Below are positions 14,253 to 14,968 of a stretch of DNA of 14,968 nt, piece by piece. Numbering within the stretch: position 1 is the first letter of the stretch; every line of letters starts with the position of its first letter. The translations under genes and the position numbers were made by a program. This DNA comes from an uncultured Planctomycetota bacterium (lineage in GTDB: Bacteria; Planctomycetota; SZUA-567; JAFGNG01), in NCBI GenBank assembly GCA_947311175.1, contig CAMZKK010000224.1, positions 1 to 14,968 of the forward strand, given 5' to 3'. The notes under the pieces are model-generated. The model did not search any database, had not been told where the DNA came from, and saw only the letters and a program-made list of their open reading frames with translations.

Positions 14253-14281
14253 AAAATGCTTCATCTATCCAATAAAGTCAA
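14253..14281 (-). promoter_or_regulatory. Tentative promoter for the SGNH-like gene
   Basis: On the minus strand: TTGACT (14281-14276), 17-base spacer, CATTTT (14258-14253). The -35 is good, the -10 poor. Confidence 0.3.
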
Positions 14282-14304
14282 TACAGAAGAAGATAAAGTT
14301 TAAT

Positions 14305-14384
14305 TTATTAAATACCGCTCGTAGAACATCCACCATTGTTCATTCTTCATTGTTAATTAAATTCCGCAGTCATGCTGAATTTAA
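14305..14384 (-). repeat. 3'-end repeat copy D with perfect hairpin, after the recombinase gene
   Basis: TTAAATTC (14357-14364) pairs with GAATTTAA (14377-14384). Inside are a 1x1 mismatch, GCA/TGC and loop GTCA, the same plan as the hairpin at 8475-8503. It starts two bases after the recombinase stop. In the sense of that gene it continues with TTAACAATGAAGAATGAACA, then ATGGTGGATGTTCTA and CGAGCGGTATTTAATAA. The last part is shared with the element after dnaX. Confidence 0.55.
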
Positions 14385-14386
14385 AA

Positions 14387-14968
14387 CTACGCTCTCGGGT
14401 GGAATTTCATATATGAATTTTTTAGATGTTGTTGCTCTACATGGGTATAAATTTCAGTGGTTGAGATATCACTGTGACCAAGAAGTTCTTGCACTATTCT
14501 TAAATTTGCTCCTCCGTGCAAGAGGTGAGTAGCGAAGCTATGACGAAGGAGGTGAGGATAGATTTTTTTGGTAATACCTGCTTTTTGAGATGCAGTTTTA
14601 ACTATTCGCCAAATGTCTTCTCGCCTAAGCTTTTTACCGTTTCTCGTTACAAATAAATATTTGAACGATTGACCTTTAAGCAAGATTGGCCGAGAGGTAT
14701 TTAGATACATTGCCAATGCCTCACAGGTTGGATTGGCAAGCGGGACAATTCTCTCCTTGCCACGCTTTCCCGAAAAACGAATCCTTTTTTCTTCAGGGTG
14801 ATACCACACAATTTCAAGATTTGCAATCTCACTTGCCCTCGCTCCGCCGGCATAAAGAAGCTCTAACAATGCCTTGTTGCGAGTAGATAATGGAGTGCCG
14901 CAATTTTCTGCCGAAAGCAATCTATCGACCTCTTCGATGGATAGAAAGTCCGGTAAAGTTTTCCATAC
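14387..14968 (-). CDS. Tyrosine recombinase of the XerC/XerD type (5' part cut by window edge)
   Basis: The frame is open to the right edge; 193 codons are visible, starting within WKTLPDFLSIEEVDRLL, the linker into the catalytic domain. All catalytic residues are present: Arg in GGARASEIANL, Lys in GKRGKERIVPL, HLLRHSFATHLL (His-x-x-Arg), His in LLGHSDISTTEIYTHV and the nucleophile Tyr in EIYTHV. The spacing and the short C-terminal tail (VEQQHLKNSYMKFHPRA) fit XerC/XerD, which resolve chromosome dimers at dif, better than phage integrases. XerC and XerD cannot be told apart without the N-terminal half. No att-like site or cargo is seen. Confidence 0.92.
   Translation of the reverse strand, partial: VWKTLPDFLSIEEVDRLLSAENCGTPLSTRNKALLELLYAGGARASEIANLEIVWYHPEEKRIRFSGKRGKERIVPLANPTCEALAMYLNTSRPILLKGQSFKYLFVTRNGKKLRREDIWRIVKTASQKAGITKKIYPHLLRHSFATHLLHGGANLRIVQELLGHSDISTTEIYTHVEQQHLKNSYMKFHPRA

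Noticed and set aside
14387..14968. A phage or island integrase
   Set aside because: The sequence and short tail fit XerC/XerD, and there are no attachment sites, tRNA gene or cargo nearby.

Overview
This is an AT-rich bacterial window with short intergenic gaps and clear Shine-Dalgarno starts. A TonB-dependent receptor, a periplasmic YfiR-like protein and signal peptides point to a Gram-negative cell envelope. The eukaryote-type (pseudo)kinase, the large two-helix membrane protein and the small lipoprotein resemble, from memory, families common in Planctomycetota and relatives. That placement is a weak inference, because no 16S or marker gene is present. There are no phage genes, CRISPR arrays or transposases. 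The single recombinase looks like a housekeeping XerC/XerD enzyme.

Layout, left to right. (1) 1-4572, minus strand: a three-gene signalling operon of a TonB-dependent receptor, a YfiR/DUF4154 periplasmic protein, and a CHASE8-HAMP-PAS hybrid histidine kinase that runs off the left edge. The last two genes overlap by one base. (2) 4672-6379, plus strand: truB, apparently on a leaderless transcript and lacking the usual C-terminal domain, then a D-2-hydroxyacid (glycerate-type) dehydrogenase one base downstream. (3) 6407-8445: a 507-residue two-helix membrane protein (minus) and, divergent from it, a 122-residue one-helix membrane protein (plus). (4) 8500-10065: a pseudokinase (minus) and a small lipoprotein (plus), divergent, each with a recognisable promoter. 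(5) 10096-11159: a strongly structured transcript that I do not recognise, ending in a good intrinsic terminator, followed at once by a ureohydrolase-fold protein that has lost nearly all its metal ligands. (6) 11200-13159: the signal recognition particle RNA gene, then dnaX with a ten-A slippery tract. (7) 13171-14968: repeat-rich spacers, a secreted SGNH-like protein (minus) and the catalytic half of a tyrosine recombinase (minus, cut by the right edge).

How the parts fit. The first operon reads as an envelope-to-cytoplasm relay: receptor, periplasmic regulator, kinase. It is like YfiR/YfiN, but with a phosphorelay output instead of a diguanylate cyclase. Two neighbouring families, the kinase and the ureohydrolase, keep their fold motifs but have lost catalytic residues, so both are probably binding or regulatory proteins. 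The dnaX tract predicts a short gamma-like product in addition to full-length tau. Several gene ends carry a shared hairpin or A/T-rich repeat, which suggests a dispersed 3'-end repeat family.

Everything here is read by eye from the sequence. Family names come from motif recognition, not from database searches.
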